This document shows, piece by piece, positions 8,360 to 17,452 of a stretch of DNA of 64,000 nt. Both the position numbers and the translations under genes were made by a program. The notes under the pieces are model-generated. The model ran no database searches. It had not been told where the DNA came from and worked only from the letters and a program-made list of their open reading frames with translations. Position 1 is the first letter of the stretch, and each line of letters opens with the position of its first letter. The stretch is from an uncultured Erythrobacter sp. (GTDB lineage: Bacteria; Pseudomonadota; Alphaproteobacteria; Sphingomonadales; Sphingomonadaceae): assembly GCA_947488325.1 (NCBI GenBank), contig CANKYZ010000001.1, positions 558,001 through 622,000 of the forward strand, in the 5' to 3' direction.

Positions 8360-9139
8360 ATGGCAGGACGGGTTAAAGGCAGGGTCGCTTTGGTAACGGG
8401 CGGCGCAATGGGGCTAGGCAAAGCTGATTGCGAAAGGCTGGCCAGTGAAGGCGCGAAAGTCATCGTGACCGACCGCGAAGTCGAACTCGCGCATGAAGTC
8501 GCAGATGCGATTGGCGGCGATGCCATGGCTCTCGACGTGACTGACGAACAGCAATGGAAAGATGTTATGCTGGCCGTTGGGGAACGGCATGGTGGGCTCG
8601 ATATTCTGGTGAACAATGCCGGCAATGTGATCTTTGAAAATATTGAGGATTGCTCACTCGATCATTTCAAACTGCATCTCGATATTCATGTCAGCGGTAC
8701 GTTTCTTGGCTGCAAATATGCTCTTCCTTTGATGAAGCATCGGCACAAGCGTAATGGCGGCGGCGGTTCTTCGATGATCAATATGGCATCGACTGCCGCT
8801 CTCATGGGTTATCCGATGATCCCGGCCTATACGGCGGCAAAGGGGGCAATTTCCTCTATGACCCGCTCTATCGCAATTCATTGTCAGGATGAAAGATACG
8901 GGATCCGCTGTAACGCGCTTGCGCCGGGTGGGATTGAAACGCCGATGGTGCGCGATATCTCAGGGCGAGCGGGAGAAGAGTTGATGAAAATTGACTCCGG
9001 TCCACTGCCTCAGGATGGCCTAGGCGATCCGCGCGATATTGCCGACTGTGTACTGTTCTTGGCGAGCGATGAAGCACGATTTTTGAATGGCCTGACCATT
9101 CCGGTCGATAATGGGCTGGACGCCAGACCTCATCACTGA
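8360..9139 (+). CDS. Short-chain dehydrogenase/reductase
   Basis: 259 residues from ATG 8360 after GGGAGAGG; an earlier in-frame ATG at 8312 has no site. Classical SDR: cofactor motif TGGAMGLG (13-20), a TDRE end of beta-2 suggesting NAD preference (acidic residue), NNAG at 85-88, catalytic S144, Y157 and K161 (YTAAK), and the C-terminal FLNGLTIPVDNG. It would oxidise a secondary alcohol or reduce a ketone in the cytoplasm. Its end overlaps the MFS start by 29 nt, so the two are one transcription unit. Context suggests it dehydrogenates a hydroxylated intermediate produced by a Rieske enzyme of the cluster. Confidence 0.93.
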   Translation: MAGRVKGRVALVTGGAMGLGKADCERLASEGAKVIVTDREVELAHEVADAIGGDAMALDVTDEQQWKDVMLAVGERHGGLDILVNNAGNVIFENIEDCSLDHFKLHLDIHVSGTFLGCKYALPLMKHRHKRNGGGGSSMINMASTAALMGYPMIPAYTAAKGAISSMTRSIAIHCQDERYGIRCNALAPGGIETPMVRDISGRAGEELMKIDSGPLPQDGLGDPRDIADCVLFLASDEARFLNGLTIPVDNGLDARPHH

Positions 9140-10436
9140 AGAACCTAACGAAAGGCAAGAGGCGCCGCCGGGAGGGCTCTATCGTTGGTACGTCCTCGGG
9201 CTTCTGACGCTGGTTAGTATGTTTTCGATTGCTGACCGGCTGGTTTTTTCGATTCTGCTGGAAGACATAAAGGCTGAATTTGCCTTTTCGGATGGTCAAA
9301 TCGGTTTGTTGGGTGGGCTCGCATTTGCTGTGACTTATGTGATTGTCGGCTTTCCTGCCGCACGGCTGGCTGATCGATCCGTGCGTAAGAATATCGTTTC
9401 AGGCGCGATTGTATTCTGGAGTGGGATGACCGCTTTGTGCGGCTTGGCCATGGGATTCTGGACGTTGTTCTTCAGTCGAACTGGAGTTGGAGTTGGCGAG
9501 GGATGTTCGGGCCCTGCCTCACAAAGTCTTGTTGCAGATTATTTCCGCCGTGAGGAATTGGCCAAGGCAATGGGCTTCCTCACTATTGGTGCAACAGTGG
9601 GCACGGCGGGGGGATTGCTAATTGGCGGACAATTGAATGAGCTGTTTGGTTGGCGGTGGGCATTTGTGTTGATGGGCCTTCCGGGCATTTTGATTGGCGC
9701 CCTCGTGTTTTTTACCATGCGCGAACCAAGGCGGGGGCAATACGCACCCAAAGGCGCAAAAATCGCACAACAACCATTGATTGAGACGGCGAAAACACTT
9801 GCCAGAAATCGCATCTTTATAGGTCTCTCCGTGGGTTGGGCTGTGCAGATCATGATCGGTTATGCGCTTGCCTTTTGGATGGCGGCTGTGATGATCCGGA
9901 ATTTCAGTATTTCCAGCGGAGATGTCGGCATCTATCTTGGCCTGGCATTCTTGATTGGGGGCATTCCGGGCCCGATCCTTGGCGGATATCTAGCAGGTTG
10001 GCTGACAAAGCGCGACGAGCGCTGGCGGGCATGGCTGCCGGGGATTGTGAGCCTTGGCTGCGTGCTGCCGCTCGGTATGAGTCTGTCTTCGAGTTCGTTC
10101 TGGCCCTTTCTGGGCTTTTTCGCTGTCGCATATGCGATTTATGTCGCAAGCCAGGCTCCGATCCTGTCGGGTATTCAAGCGGCAGTGGAACCGGGGCAAC
10201 GCGGATTTGCTGTAGCAATTGCGTTGTTTTTTAACAATCTGGTTGGACAGGCGTTAGGCCTTGCTTTGATCGGCTGGGTCAGCGACTGGCTAGCTCCGAC
10301 GCAGGGGTCATTGTCGCTGACAATCGCGGTGTTCGCAGTTTGCCTAGTTTCAGGCATTGCGGCGATGGCGGTCTTTGCATGGACAGCGGCGCAAATGCGA
10401 TCCAGCGGCTATCTTGAACGAATGGAAGCCAACTAG
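9111..10436 (+). CDS. MFS transporter, probable substrate importer
   Basis: 441 residues with about 12 hydrophobic segments. The loop between TM2 and TM3 has GFPAARLADRSVRKN, the signature G-x3-D-R-x2-R of the family, and TM5 has GWRWAFVLMGLPGILIGALV. The style matches the spinster/hexuronate-like (ACS and related) MFS proteins that often accompany aromatic-acid and terpenoid catabolism in sphingomonads. ATG 9111 lies inside the SDR gene (29-nt overlap) and has no clear ribosome site, so translation is probably coupled to the SDR. The gene ends tail-to-tail with the next SDR, overlapping it by 4 nt. Direction of transport and substrate are inferred from context only. Confidence 0.92.
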   Translation: MGWTPDLITEEPNERQEAPPGGLYRWYVLGLLTLVSMFSIADRLVFSILLEDIKAEFAFSDGQIGLLGGLAFAVTYVIVGFPAARLADRSVRKNIVSGAIVFWSGMTALCGLAMGFWTLFFSRTGVGVGEGCSGPASQSLVADYFRREELAKAMGFLTIGATVGTAGGLLIGGQLNELFGWRWAFVLMGLPGILIGALVFFTMREPRRGQYAPKGAKIAQQPLIETAKTLARNRIFIGLSVGWAVQIMIGYALAFWMAAVMIRNFSISSGDVGIYLGLAFLIGGIPGPILGGYLAGWLTKRDERWRAWLPGIVSLGCVLPLGMSLSSSSFWPFLGFFAVAYAIYVASQAPILSGIQAAVEPGQRGFAVAIALFFNNLVGQALGLALIGWVSDWLAPTQGSLSLTIAVFAVCLVSGIAAMAVFAWTAAQMRSSGYLERMEAN

Positions 10437-11200
10437 AACCCTGGATGGATCGACATCATTCCGCCATCCACCATCATTTCAGCGCCGGTCATATACGCGC
10501 ATTCGTCACTCGCCAGAAAAGCGATCGCAGCTGCTGTTTCAGCGGGGTCGGCAAGACGATTGAGTGGCGAAGTTGCGGCCACTGCTTCTTTTAAACCGGG
10601 CGCGACATTCTCTGCCTGAGCAAGAATATTTGTGTCGGTGCCGCCTGGTATCACCGTGTTGCAGCGGATGTTGTAACCTGCTTTCGCGCAGTGCGCTGCG
10701 ACCGATTTGCTGAGCACCCGGACAGCGCCTTTGCTCGAACAATAGGCCACATCGCTTGGAAGCGCACCGATTGCTGATGTAGAACTGATATTGACGATAG
10801 AGCCTGACGAATCGCCGGGATTGGCTTTCATCGCCGCAATCGCTGCGCGGCACCCAGCCATGGTGCCTTTGATATTGATATTGTAAATCCGGTCCCACGC
10901 CTCATCGGTCACATCTTCAATCGACAAAGATGACACGGCTCCGGCATTGTTGACGAGGATATCCAAACGCCCCCAACGATCCGTCGCTTTCGCCACAATT
11001 TTGGGCCAGGCCGCACAATCGGCCACGTCTTGTTCGGCAAAGACCGCGCCCGTTTCCTTGCACAATGACATGCCCCAATCTGAATTGATATCGGTACCGA
11101 GCACATCAGCGCCATCAGCCCGCAACCGCCTGACAGTCGCCGCGCCAATGCCGTTGGCGCATCCTGTGACAATGGCGGTTTTGCCAGTCAGATCCGTCAT
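10433..11200 (-). CDS. Short-chain dehydrogenase/reductase
   Basis: 255 residues, classical SDR: VTGCANGIG (11-19), TDIN with acidic end of beta-2 (NAD preference likely), NNAG at 84-87, catalytic S140, Y153 and K157 (YCSSK), and the C-terminal AEMMVDGGMM. Its ATG overlaps the TAA of the upstream GST by one base (TAATG), so the two are translationally coupled. Distinct from the SDR at 8360 (different active-site neighbours and tail). A GST-SDR pair can occur in glutathione-dependent ring opening or ether cleavage, but also in general detoxification; the sequence does not decide this. Confidence 0.93.
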   Translation of the reverse strand: MTDLTGKTAIVTGCANGIGAATVRRLRADGADVLGTDINSDWGMSLCKETGAVFAEQDVADCAAWPKIVAKATDRWGRLDILVNNAGAVSSLSIEDVTDEAWDRIYNINIKGTMAGCRAAIAAMKANPGDSSGSIVNISSTSAIGALPSDVAYCSSKGAVRVLSKSVAAHCAKAGYNIRCNTVIPGGTDTNILAQAENVAPGLKEAVAATSPLNRLADPAETAAAIAFLASDECAYMTGAEMMVDGGMMSIHPGF

Positions 11201-11847
11201 TATTCGGCCTGCCGCCAGATCGCGGCGCTTGCCCGTACATTATGCGTTTCGACAAAGCGCGCGAGATTGTCGGATCCGTCGGGCAATTTCCAGCCCACGG
11301 TGAACCCGAAATTGGCAAAACAGAATACAATCAGATCAGCAAAGGTAAACCGGCCCAAGGCGAAGTGATTGCTTGACCCAAGAATGCTGTCGAAAAGCCG
11401 CCATTTCTCATCTGACATCGCCGACAATTCTGCGCCTGCTTCTGCGCTGACAACGTTCATGCGCGGTTCGAACATCGGACGCCCCCCTCCTGCGCGGAAA
11501 CCCATAGTCATGGGCACAACCACTTCCTGATCGAACAGCCGCGCCCATTTACGCACTTGGGCGCGCTCGCTGGGTGTTTCGCCAAACAGATTGTGCGCGG
11601 GGTGGCTTTCTTCGATGAATTCGCAGATCGGCCAGCTTTCGGTCAGGCAGGTCCCATCGTCCAGCTCCAGTGTTGGGATCGTACCCAGCGGGTTTTTCGC
11701 AATGTAGCTGGCATCTTGCCGATTTTCGCCGGTGATGATGTCGTAATGGACCCGCTCAAAATTCTTACCTTCCTCCAGACCTTTCTCGATCAGAAACATG
11801 CGCACCAGTCGCGGATTGGGGCCAAGGCTTGAATGCAAAATGGTCAT
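11200..11847 (-). CDS. Glutathione S-transferase family protein
   Basis: 215 residues from the second of two adjacent ATGs (11850 and 11847); GGAGAGAG precedes both and spacing favours the second. Thioredoxin-like N-domain: MTILHSSLGPNPRLVRMFLIEKG, then NPLGTIPTLELDDGTCLTES, which gives the cis-Pro (TIP) and the E/S glutathione-binding pair. The helical C-domain contains HFALGRFTFADLIVFCF, the conserved N-capping region of GSTs. No catalytic Cys at the usual site; the Ser residues near position 6-7 are candidates. First gene of a GST-SDR operon. Inference: glutathione conjugation, isomerisation or thioether chemistry on a catabolic intermediate. Confidence 0.9.
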   Translation of the reverse strand: MTILHSSLGPNPRLVRMFLIEKGLEEGKNFERVHYDIITGENRQDASYIAKNPLGTIPTLELDDGTCLTESWPICEFIEESHPAHNLFGETPSERAQVRKWARLFDQEVVVPMTMGFRAGGGRPMFEPRMNVVSAEAGAELSAMSDEKWRLFDSILGSSNHFALGRFTFADLIVFCFANFGFTVGWKLPDGSDNLARFVETHNVRASAAIWRQAE

Positions 11848-12009
11848 CATCTCTCTCCTGCGAATATTGATTACAGCAACCCTATGCGCAGCAAGGTCAG
11901 CCGTCGCCCTCACAAATGCGCTAGGTTGGCGGGCTTTTGCACCCAGATTTGCGTAGGGTAACGGCATTTTGGTCTTGCGCGTATCGTCTGTCCCCAGCAT
12001 CTAAGCGTC

Positions 12010-12741
12010 ATGAGCGACAATGGCCCAAAAGATTCACCTCTGCAGGACAAGCCCCAATCGAACAGTGCCCGCAATCTATTCGGTCACAAAGGCGGCGGAA
12101 CACCGTGGGAGGAACCTGCACCGCTGTCGGAGCCGTCAAAGTCAGATGATGATACTTTAGAATCGCATCCAACATCATCGGCTCCTTACCCAAGAGACGC
12201 GCAATATACGCCGCGTCCTGAGCCCATGGAGGAGCAATCACAAAGCTCCATTCTCGCTGAAGTTGACGATGATGGCGAGCTGACAAATCTGCACCCCAAT
12301 TACAAACTCTTGATGCGGGTCGGCGCGGTGATTTGGGCGCTGGTTTTGATGGTAGTCGCTGCATCAGTCGAAGCGGTGCTGCGATCAGAGGTGGGGTTGC
12401 CTATGGGTGTGATCATGATTCCGGCCTTGTTGATCGCGCTGTTTATTGTGATCCGCATTCCAGCGGCACGTTACGGTGCACGCGGGTTTCAAATCAGCTG
12501 TGATCGTCTGCGGGTCGTGCGCGGCATTATGTGGCATTCAGACACGGTCGTTCCGTTTGGACGGGTGCAGCATATCGATGTGGATCAAGGTCCGATTGAG
12601 CGTGCATTCAACATCGCCACGTTAACTTTGCACACGGCAGGCAGTCACAATGCTTCGGTCCGGCTGCCGGGTCTTGGTCATGAACTGGCTGTCGAAATGC
12701 GTGAAGAAATCCGCGCGCATATCAAGCGGGAAAGCATGTGA
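12010..12741 (+). CDS. PH domain-containing membrane protein (YdbS-like)
   Basis: 243 residues. The first ~95 residues are polar, Pro/Ser/Asp-rich and probably disordered, which is longer than usual for the family. Two membrane helices follow (VGAVIWALVLMVVAASV and VIMIPALLIALFIVI), then one bacterial PH domain 2 (DUF304) with FQISCDRLRVVRGIMWHSDTVVPFGRVQHIDVDQGPIER. That segment, with R-x-x-x-V-P-F-x-R-x-Q, is the family hallmark. The next gene starts inside the stop codon (GTGA). YdbS/YdbT pairs are widespread inner-membrane proteins whose function is poorly known; involvement in envelope or antimicrobial-peptide resistance has been reported for Bacillus homologues. Confidence 0.88.
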   Translation: MSDNGPKDSPLQDKPQSNSARNLFGHKGGGTPWEEPAPLSEPSKSDDDTLESHPTSSAPYPRDAQYTPRPEPMEEQSQSSILAEVDDDGELTNLHPNYKLLMRVGAVIWALVLMVVAASVEAVLRSEVGLPMGVIMIPALLIALFIVIRIPAARYGARGFQISCDRLRVVRGIMWHSDTVVPFGRVQHIDVDQGPIERAFNIATLTLHTAGSHNASVRLPGLGHELAVEMREEIRAHIKRESM

Positions 12742-14318
12742 ACGACAGCTCCGAAGAAGTAAGCGTAAGGGCGGCTGTTGAGAAGCAATCCGAACCGCGT
12801 AACACTGCTCCGCTAAGCGTGCTTGTCGGTGCGGTTGCCGGGTTACAAAATGCCATCTTTCCAGCTCTTGCTGCTGCCTTCGGAACGGGTATCGGCGGTA
12901 TCGGTATTTTCATTGGGCTGGGAGTCGGGGCAGCGGTTGCCCTTCTCTCCGCCGCAATTTCCTATATCACTTGGAAACGCCTGACTTACACGATTGGTGT
13001 GCAGGATATTCGCGTTGAAAGCGGGTTGTTGAGCCGCTCGGCGCGATCGGTCCCGTTTGAGCGAATCCAAGATGTCAGCCTTGAACAAAAACTGGTGCCA
13101 CGCCTGTTTGGACTGGTCGCGGTTAAGTTCGAAACCGGTGCTGGTGGGGGCGAGGACCTCAGCCTTTCTTATCTGACTGAAGATGACGGCGAGAAAATGC
13201 GCCAATTGGTGCGCGAACGCCGCGACGGACAAGAAACGCAAAACACGACAGTTGCCGGCGATACAGCGGCGGCAGCGCCCGAGAAAAAAGGCGAGCCACT
13301 TTTCACGATGGGGCCGGGACGCCTGTTCTCATTTGGCCTGTTTGAATTCTCGCTGGCGGTCTTTGCCGTGCTCGCTGGTCTCACCCAATATGCGGACAGT
13401 TTTCTTGATTTTGAAATCTGGGACGCTGATCTTTGGCAGGGCCTGATCGAGGACGGTGAAGGGCAGATCAGTCAAATCAACGAAGCTGGCTCCACGGTGC
13501 AGATATTGGGCGCGCTTGGCGGGTTGTTCGCGGTGTTCATCATCGGATCGCTGACCGGCATCGTCCGCGTCTTTGCCCGCGAATGGGGATTTCTGCTGGA
13601 GCAAACAGCGCGCGGATTTCGGCGGCGGCGCGGATTGTTCACCAAGACTGATGTCGTGATGCCTGTCCATCGGGTCCAAGGGGTGAAGGTTGGGACCGGC
13701 CTTATCCGTTATCGTTTCGGATGGCATGATCTACGCTTTGTCAGCCTTGCCCAGGATATGGGTGCATCCAACCACGTGGTCGCACCCTTTGCCAAAATGC
13801 AGGAAATTGCCCCCATCGTTGAGGCAGCAGGCTTTCATCTGCCCAATGAGAGTTCAGATTGGCATCGCGCCAGCGGTCGATATATGATCGACACCGTCAT
13901 TTGGGGTTCGATCCTGTATCTTGCTGCTGCTGCGGCAGCATGGACCGCCACCTCGATCTACACGCCTGAATGGCGCGATCTGGCGACAGGAGTTCCTTTG
14001 GTGTTTGCTGGATTGGCGGCCATCGTCAACGCGCTGGCTTGGCAATATCAGCGCCACGCGCTTGATGCAGATCAGATCATGGCAACCAAAGGTGTTCTGT
14101 CCCCGCGCAGCCAGATCGCAACCCGGATGAAACTGCATTCGGCTGAGATTTCGCAGGGGCCGATCTCGCGCCTGCGCGGATATGCAACTTTGCATCTGGG
14201 ACAGGCCGGCGGCACATTTTCTATCCCCGGCGTGCCGATTGAGCGAGCGCGTGAAGTGCGCAGGCAGGTTCTGGAAACGGTCGCAGCGAAAGACTTTTCG
14301 CAACTAGAAACAGCTTAG
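12738..14318 (+). CDS. PH domain-containing membrane protein (YdbT-like), three PH repeats
   Basis: 526 residues from GTG 12738, overlapping the previous stop by 4 nt. Three bacterial PH domain 2 units can be seen: RVESGLLSRSARSVPFERIQDVSLEQ near residue 95, FRRRRGLFTKTDVVMPVHRVQGVKV near 300, and ATKGVLSPRSQIATRMKLHSAEISQ near 455. They are separated by pairs of membrane helices. Inner-membrane protein working with the YdbS-like partner encoded just upstream. The third copy has lost the VPF motif (IATRMKL) and is diverged. Function of the complex is not established. Confidence 0.9.
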   Translation: MNDSSEEVSVRAAVEKQSEPRNTAPLSVLVGAVAGLQNAIFPALAAAFGTGIGGIGIFIGLGVGAAVALLSAAISYITWKRLTYTIGVQDIRVESGLLSRSARSVPFERIQDVSLEQKLVPRLFGLVAVKFETGAGGGEDLSLSYLTEDDGEKMRQLVRERRDGQETQNTTVAGDTAAAAPEKKGEPLFTMGPGRLFSFGLFEFSLAVFAVLAGLTQYADSFLDFEIWDADLWQGLIEDGEGQISQINEAGSTVQILGALGGLFAVFIIGSLTGIVRVFAREWGFLLEQTARGFRRRRGLFTKTDVVMPVHRVQGVKVGTGLIRYRFGWHDLRFVSLAQDMGASNHVVAPFAKMQEIAPIVEAAGFHLPNESSDWHRASGRYMIDTVIWGSILYLAAAAAAWTATSIYTPEWRDLATGVPLVFAGLAAIVNALAWQYQRHALDADQIMATKGVLSPRSQIATRMKLHSAEISQGPISRLRGYATLHLGQAGGTFSIPGVPIERAREVRRQVLETVAAKDFSQLETA

Positions 14319-14323
14319 AAAGT

Positions 14324-14647
14324 TCAATTCACCCTAAGATCTGCCCATTCTGAGTTTTCGTTGAATTTCTTTTCGACATACGAGCATTGCGGGACGATCT
14401 TGAATTCCTGCTCACGCGCATCGGCGATCAGGCGCTTGACCAGCAAGGCAGCGATTCCGCGCCCGCCAATTTCTGGCGGGACGATAGTATGCGTTGCGAT
14501 CCGCACCTTGTCTGAACCACGCGGTTCCCACTCCAGATAGCCATTGGCCTTTTCCCCGGGGACTTCGGCGACATATTTGCCGCCTTGATTGCCTTCGGAG
14601 TCTTCTGCGAAATGGGTGATGGTAACGCCTGCATTTCTATCGGTCAT
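14324..14647 (-). CDS. Small GNAT-like N-acetyltransferase (YjdJ type)
   Basis: 107 residues from ATG 14647 (a GTG two codons earlier is possible); AGAGAGA precedes it. Short single-domain acetyltransferase of the GNAT_like/COG2388 type: GYLEWEPRG, then HTIVPPEIGGRGIAALLVKRLIADAREQEFKIVPQCSYVEKKF. The GGRGIA turn is the acetyl-CoA pyrophosphate loop and IVPQCSYV is the conserved C-terminal strand. Cytoplasmic; substrates of this group are unknown. The gene is convergent with the PH-domain pair, 5 nt apart. Confidence 0.85.
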   Translation of the reverse strand: MTDRNAGVTITHFAEDSEGNQGGKYVAEVPGEKANGYLEWEPRGSDKVRIATHTIVPPEIGGRGIAALLVKRLIADAREQEFKIVPQCSYVEKKFNENSEWADLRVN

Positions 14648-14698
14648 ATGCACTCTCTCTTGCGTTGACGGTAATGGCGGTTAGACGCGATTGCCAAG

Positions 14699-15718
14699 AT
14701 GACTCAGCTTAAACCCTTCCTTTCGGATAATGCCGCGCCCGTCCACCCCAAGGTGTGGGAGGCGATGCGCGCGGCAGACAGCGCAGACAATCCCTATGAT
14801 AGCGATGCTTTGTCGGTTCAGCTGGATGAGCGCTTTACCGAACTGTTCGGGCGGGAATGTACAGGGCTTTGGACCGCGACAGGGACATCCGCCAATTGTC
14901 TGGCGTTGGCGACCATGTGCCAGCCGCATGGCGGTGTGGTATGTCATGAAGAGGCGCATATCGAAGTGGATGAAGCTGGAGCACCCGGTTTTTACCTCCA
15001 TGGCGCAAAGCTGATCCACGCATCGGGCGATGGGGCAAAACTGACGCCAACCAATATTGCTGCTGTGATCGATCCGATTCGCGACGATGTGCATCAGGTG
15101 CAGCCACATGCAATCTCGATCACGCAGGCGAGCGAATATGGATGCAGCTATGCGGCAGGTGAGCTGGCCGCGCTTGGCGGGTTTGCAAAAACGCGTGGCT
15201 TGGGTTTGCATATGGACGGCGCACGGTTTGCCAATGCTGCGGCGTTTCTTGGCGGATCGGCAACAGACGCTGCAAGGCAGGCATCAGGCGATGTAGACAG
15301 TCTCGCTTTTGGCTTCATCAAGAATGGCGGGATGGGTGCAGAGGCGATTGTGCTGTTCGATCCGGCTCAGGCTGATCTGGTCAAATATCGCCGCAAGCGT
15401 GCCGGGCACTTGCAATGCAAAGGCCGCTATCTTGCTGCGCAAATTCTGGCAATGCTGGACGGCGATCAATGGCTCGCCAATGCACTTCATGCCAATGCCG
15501 CCGCAGGGGAGATTGCCAAGGGTTGCGGCCAGAGATTGATGCACCCGGTCGAAGCCAATGAATTGTTTGTGCGAATTTCCCCTGTCGAACGTGAAGCACT
15601 GCGAGCGCAAGATTTTGCATTTTACGATTGGGGCAATGATGCCGCGCGCTTTGTTACCGCATGGGACACACGCGCCGAAGATGCCGCAATGCTGGGTAAG
15701 GCTATTGCCAGCCTGTGA
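14699..15718 (+). CDS. ltaE: Low-specificity L-threonine aldolase (beta-eliminating lyase family)
   Basis: 339 residues. Fold-type I PLP enzyme: FLSDNAAPVHPKVWEAM at the start, TATGTSANCLALATMCQP (PLP phosphate-binding), HEEAHIEVDEAGAP, GLGLHMDGARFANAAAFLGG (the Asp of HMDGAR contacts the PLP ring nitrogen) and FGFIKNGGMGAEAIVLF, where K is the expected Schiff-base lysine. Cleaves L-threonine/allo-threonine to glycine and acetaldehyde, or splits other beta-hydroxy amino acids. The 3' end overlaps the EamA transporter by 4 nt (GTGA), so they are cotranscribed; the transporter could export amino acids. Confidence 0.9.
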   Translation: MTQLKPFLSDNAAPVHPKVWEAMRAADSADNPYDSDALSVQLDERFTELFGRECTGLWTATGTSANCLALATMCQPHGGVVCHEEAHIEVDEAGAPGFYLHGAKLIHASGDGAKLTPTNIAAVIDPIRDDVHQVQPHAISITQASEYGCSYAAGELAALGGFAKTRGLGLHMDGARFANAAAFLGGSATDAARQASGDVDSLAFGFIKNGGMGAEAIVLFDPAQADLVKYRRKRAGHLQCKGRYLAAQILAMLDGDQWLANALHANAAAGEIAKGCGQRLMHPVEANELFVRISPVEREALRAQDFAFYDWGNDAARFVTAWDTRAEDAAMLGKAIASL

Positions 15719-16635
15719 GCGCGCCTCAAATCAAGATGTTCAGTTGGCGGGTAATCATTCCTTTCGTGCTTACCGGGTCAATCTGGGGGTCGACGTGGTT
15801 CATCATCACTGATCAGATCGACGGAATGCCTGCGGCGTGGTCGGTGTTCTACCGGTTTGCGCTGGCGACCCCGGCGCTCTTTCTGGTCGCCGTGCTGATG
15901 AAGCGGAGATTGCGGCTATCGCGGCCTGAGCACTTGCTCGCACTGGGCGTTGGCATCGCGCAATTCAGCGGTAATTTCCTGTTTGTCTATCATGCGGAAC
16001 TCTACATCACATCGGGTATAGTCGCGGTGATGTTTGCGATGCTGATGGTGCCGAATGCTATTTTTGGGCGCATATTTTTGGGCGAACGCGTGCAAAGCGG
16101 CTTTGTGATTGGCAGTGCAATTGCGGTTGCGGGCGTTTCACTATTGCTCGTGAACGAATGGAACGCAGCGCCGCGAGCCGGGGTGCTTGGCGGCAATGTC
16201 GGATTGGGCATCTCACTGGCGGTTGGCGGGATTCTGGCGGCTTCGCTGGCCAATGTGGTTCAGGCCAACACGATCGGCCGCGCGGTGCCGATGGTCAGCC
16301 TGCTCGCTTGGGCAATGCTTTATGGCACGGTCTTCGATCTAGGCTTTGCGTTACTCACCGCTGGACCACCGCCTCTGCCGACCCGGCCTGACTATTGGAT
16401 GGGAGTTGTTTATCTTGCGCTGATCGGATCGGTCATCACATTCCCGCTACATTACAATCTTGTACGAGAGATTGGTGCGGGGCGCACGGCCTATAACTCA
16501 ATTCTAACTGTGTCAGTGGCGATGCTGCTTTCGACCCTGTTCGAAGATTACAATTGGACCGCAATCACGGCGAGTGGGATGGGCTTGGCCATTCTTGGCA
16601 TGGTGCTGGCTCTGCGGTCAAAGCAGAGCCGCTAA
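15715..16635 (+). CDS. DMT-superfamily (EamA) transporter
   Basis: 306 residues from GTG 15715 with ten hydrophobic segments in two EamA repeats. FVLTGSIWGSTWFIITDQIDGMPAAWSVFYRFALATPAL is the standard first-repeat entry, and YLALIGSVITFPLHYNLVREIGAGRTAYNSILTVSVAMLLSTLFE is the matching part of the second. Inner-membrane exporter of metabolites, often amino acids or nucleosides; substrate not determinable. Cotranscribed with the threonine aldolase gene. Its 3' end overlaps the convergent epimerase gene by 18 nt. Confidence 0.92.
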   Translation: MSAPQIKMFSWRVIIPFVLTGSIWGSTWFIITDQIDGMPAAWSVFYRFALATPALFLVAVLMKRRLRLSRPEHLLALGVGIAQFSGNFLFVYHAELYITSGIVAVMFAMLMVPNAIFGRIFLGERVQSGFVIGSAIAVAGVSLLLVNEWNAAPRAGVLGGNVGLGISLAVGGILAASLANVVQANTIGRAVPMVSLLAWAMLYGTVFDLGFALLTAGPPPLPTRPDYWMGVVYLALIGSVITFPLHYNLVREIGAGRTAYNSILTVSVAMLLSTLFEDYNWTAITASGMGLAILGMVLALRSKQSR

Positions 16636-17400
16636 GCCTTCGACATAGGTTGGATATTGCGACTTCCAGCCCAGCACCCGCTTTGCCTTGCCGTTCGCCA
16701 CTCGCCGGTTCTCAGAATAAAATCCCCGCGCCATCTCAGACAGGTTGGCCTGCTCCAAGGTTTCGAGCGGAGGCAGCTCTAGTCCAAGCAGGCGGCAGGC
16801 ATGCTCAGTGACCGCATTGCCGCTGGCAGGCAGGTCATCGCCCAGATTATAGGCTCCTGCAGGTGCATCGCCGATGATTGCCGCGATCACGCCGCTGGTG
16901 ATGTCATCGACATGCACCCGGCTGAACACTTGGTTCGGCAGATCGATCCGCCGCGCTTTGCCCGATTGTACCCGGTCCAATACACTGCGGCCAGGACCGT
17001 AAATGCCGGGTAATCGGAACACCCGCGCGCCCAATTCCATCCATAAAGCGTCTGCATCAGAGCGGGCGTTACGGCGGCCTGTGCCAGTGGGCGATGCCTC
17101 ATCCACCCAAGCGCCTTGGCTATCGCCGTAAACCCCGGTGGAGGACAAATACCCATACCAAGCCGCGCCAAATGATCGGCCATAGGTTGAAAGCACCTGA
17201 TCGAGTCCGCCAGCTTGATCGGGCGGAACAGAGGACAATACATGCGTTGCCCGGTCCAACGCAGATTCAACCGCCGCGCGGTCGCCGAAATCGACATTCC
17301 CAGCACTGCCTGTGGCATCAACGCTCCAACCGCGCTTTTCCGCCGCCGCAGCAATGCGTTTCGCTGTGTAGCCCAACCCAAAAATCAACAAATTCGCCAT
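16618..17400 (-). CDS. NAD(P)-dependent epimerase/dehydratase-like protein (YeeZ group)
   Basis: 260 residues from ATG 17400 (MANLLIFGLGYTAKRIA); an ATG four codons upstream (17412) is equally possible and neither has a clear ribosome site. The N-terminal GLGYTAKRI is the Rossmann glycine motif, YGYLSSTGVYGDSQGAWVDE holds the SDR-like S/T and Y of extended SDRs, and RVHVDDITSGVIAAI the typical late segment. These YeeZ-like proteins are cytoplasmic and of unknown substrate. The start lies 53 nt from the divergent pepN. Confidence 0.85.
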   Translation of the reverse strand: MANLLIFGLGYTAKRIAAAAEKRGWSVDATGSAGNVDFGDRAAVESALDRATHVLSSVPPDQAGGLDQVLSTYGRSFGAAWYGYLSSTGVYGDSQGAWVDEASPTGTGRRNARSDADALWMELGARVFRLPGIYGPGRSVLDRVQSGKARRIDLPNQVFSRVHVDDITSGVIAAIIGDAPAGAYNLGDDLPASGNAVTEHACRLLGLELPPLETLEQANLSEMARGFYSENRRVANGKAKRVLGWKSQYPTYVEGLAALL

Positions 17401-17452
17401 TGAATGCGTCATGCGGTTGGACGCGGGGCGAAATCAATCTAAATCGGGGATC

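Noticed and set aside
12738..14318. Frameshift in the YdbT-like gene because the third PH unit is atypical
   Set aside because: The frame is continuous with a normal length and the third unit is diverged rather than broken.
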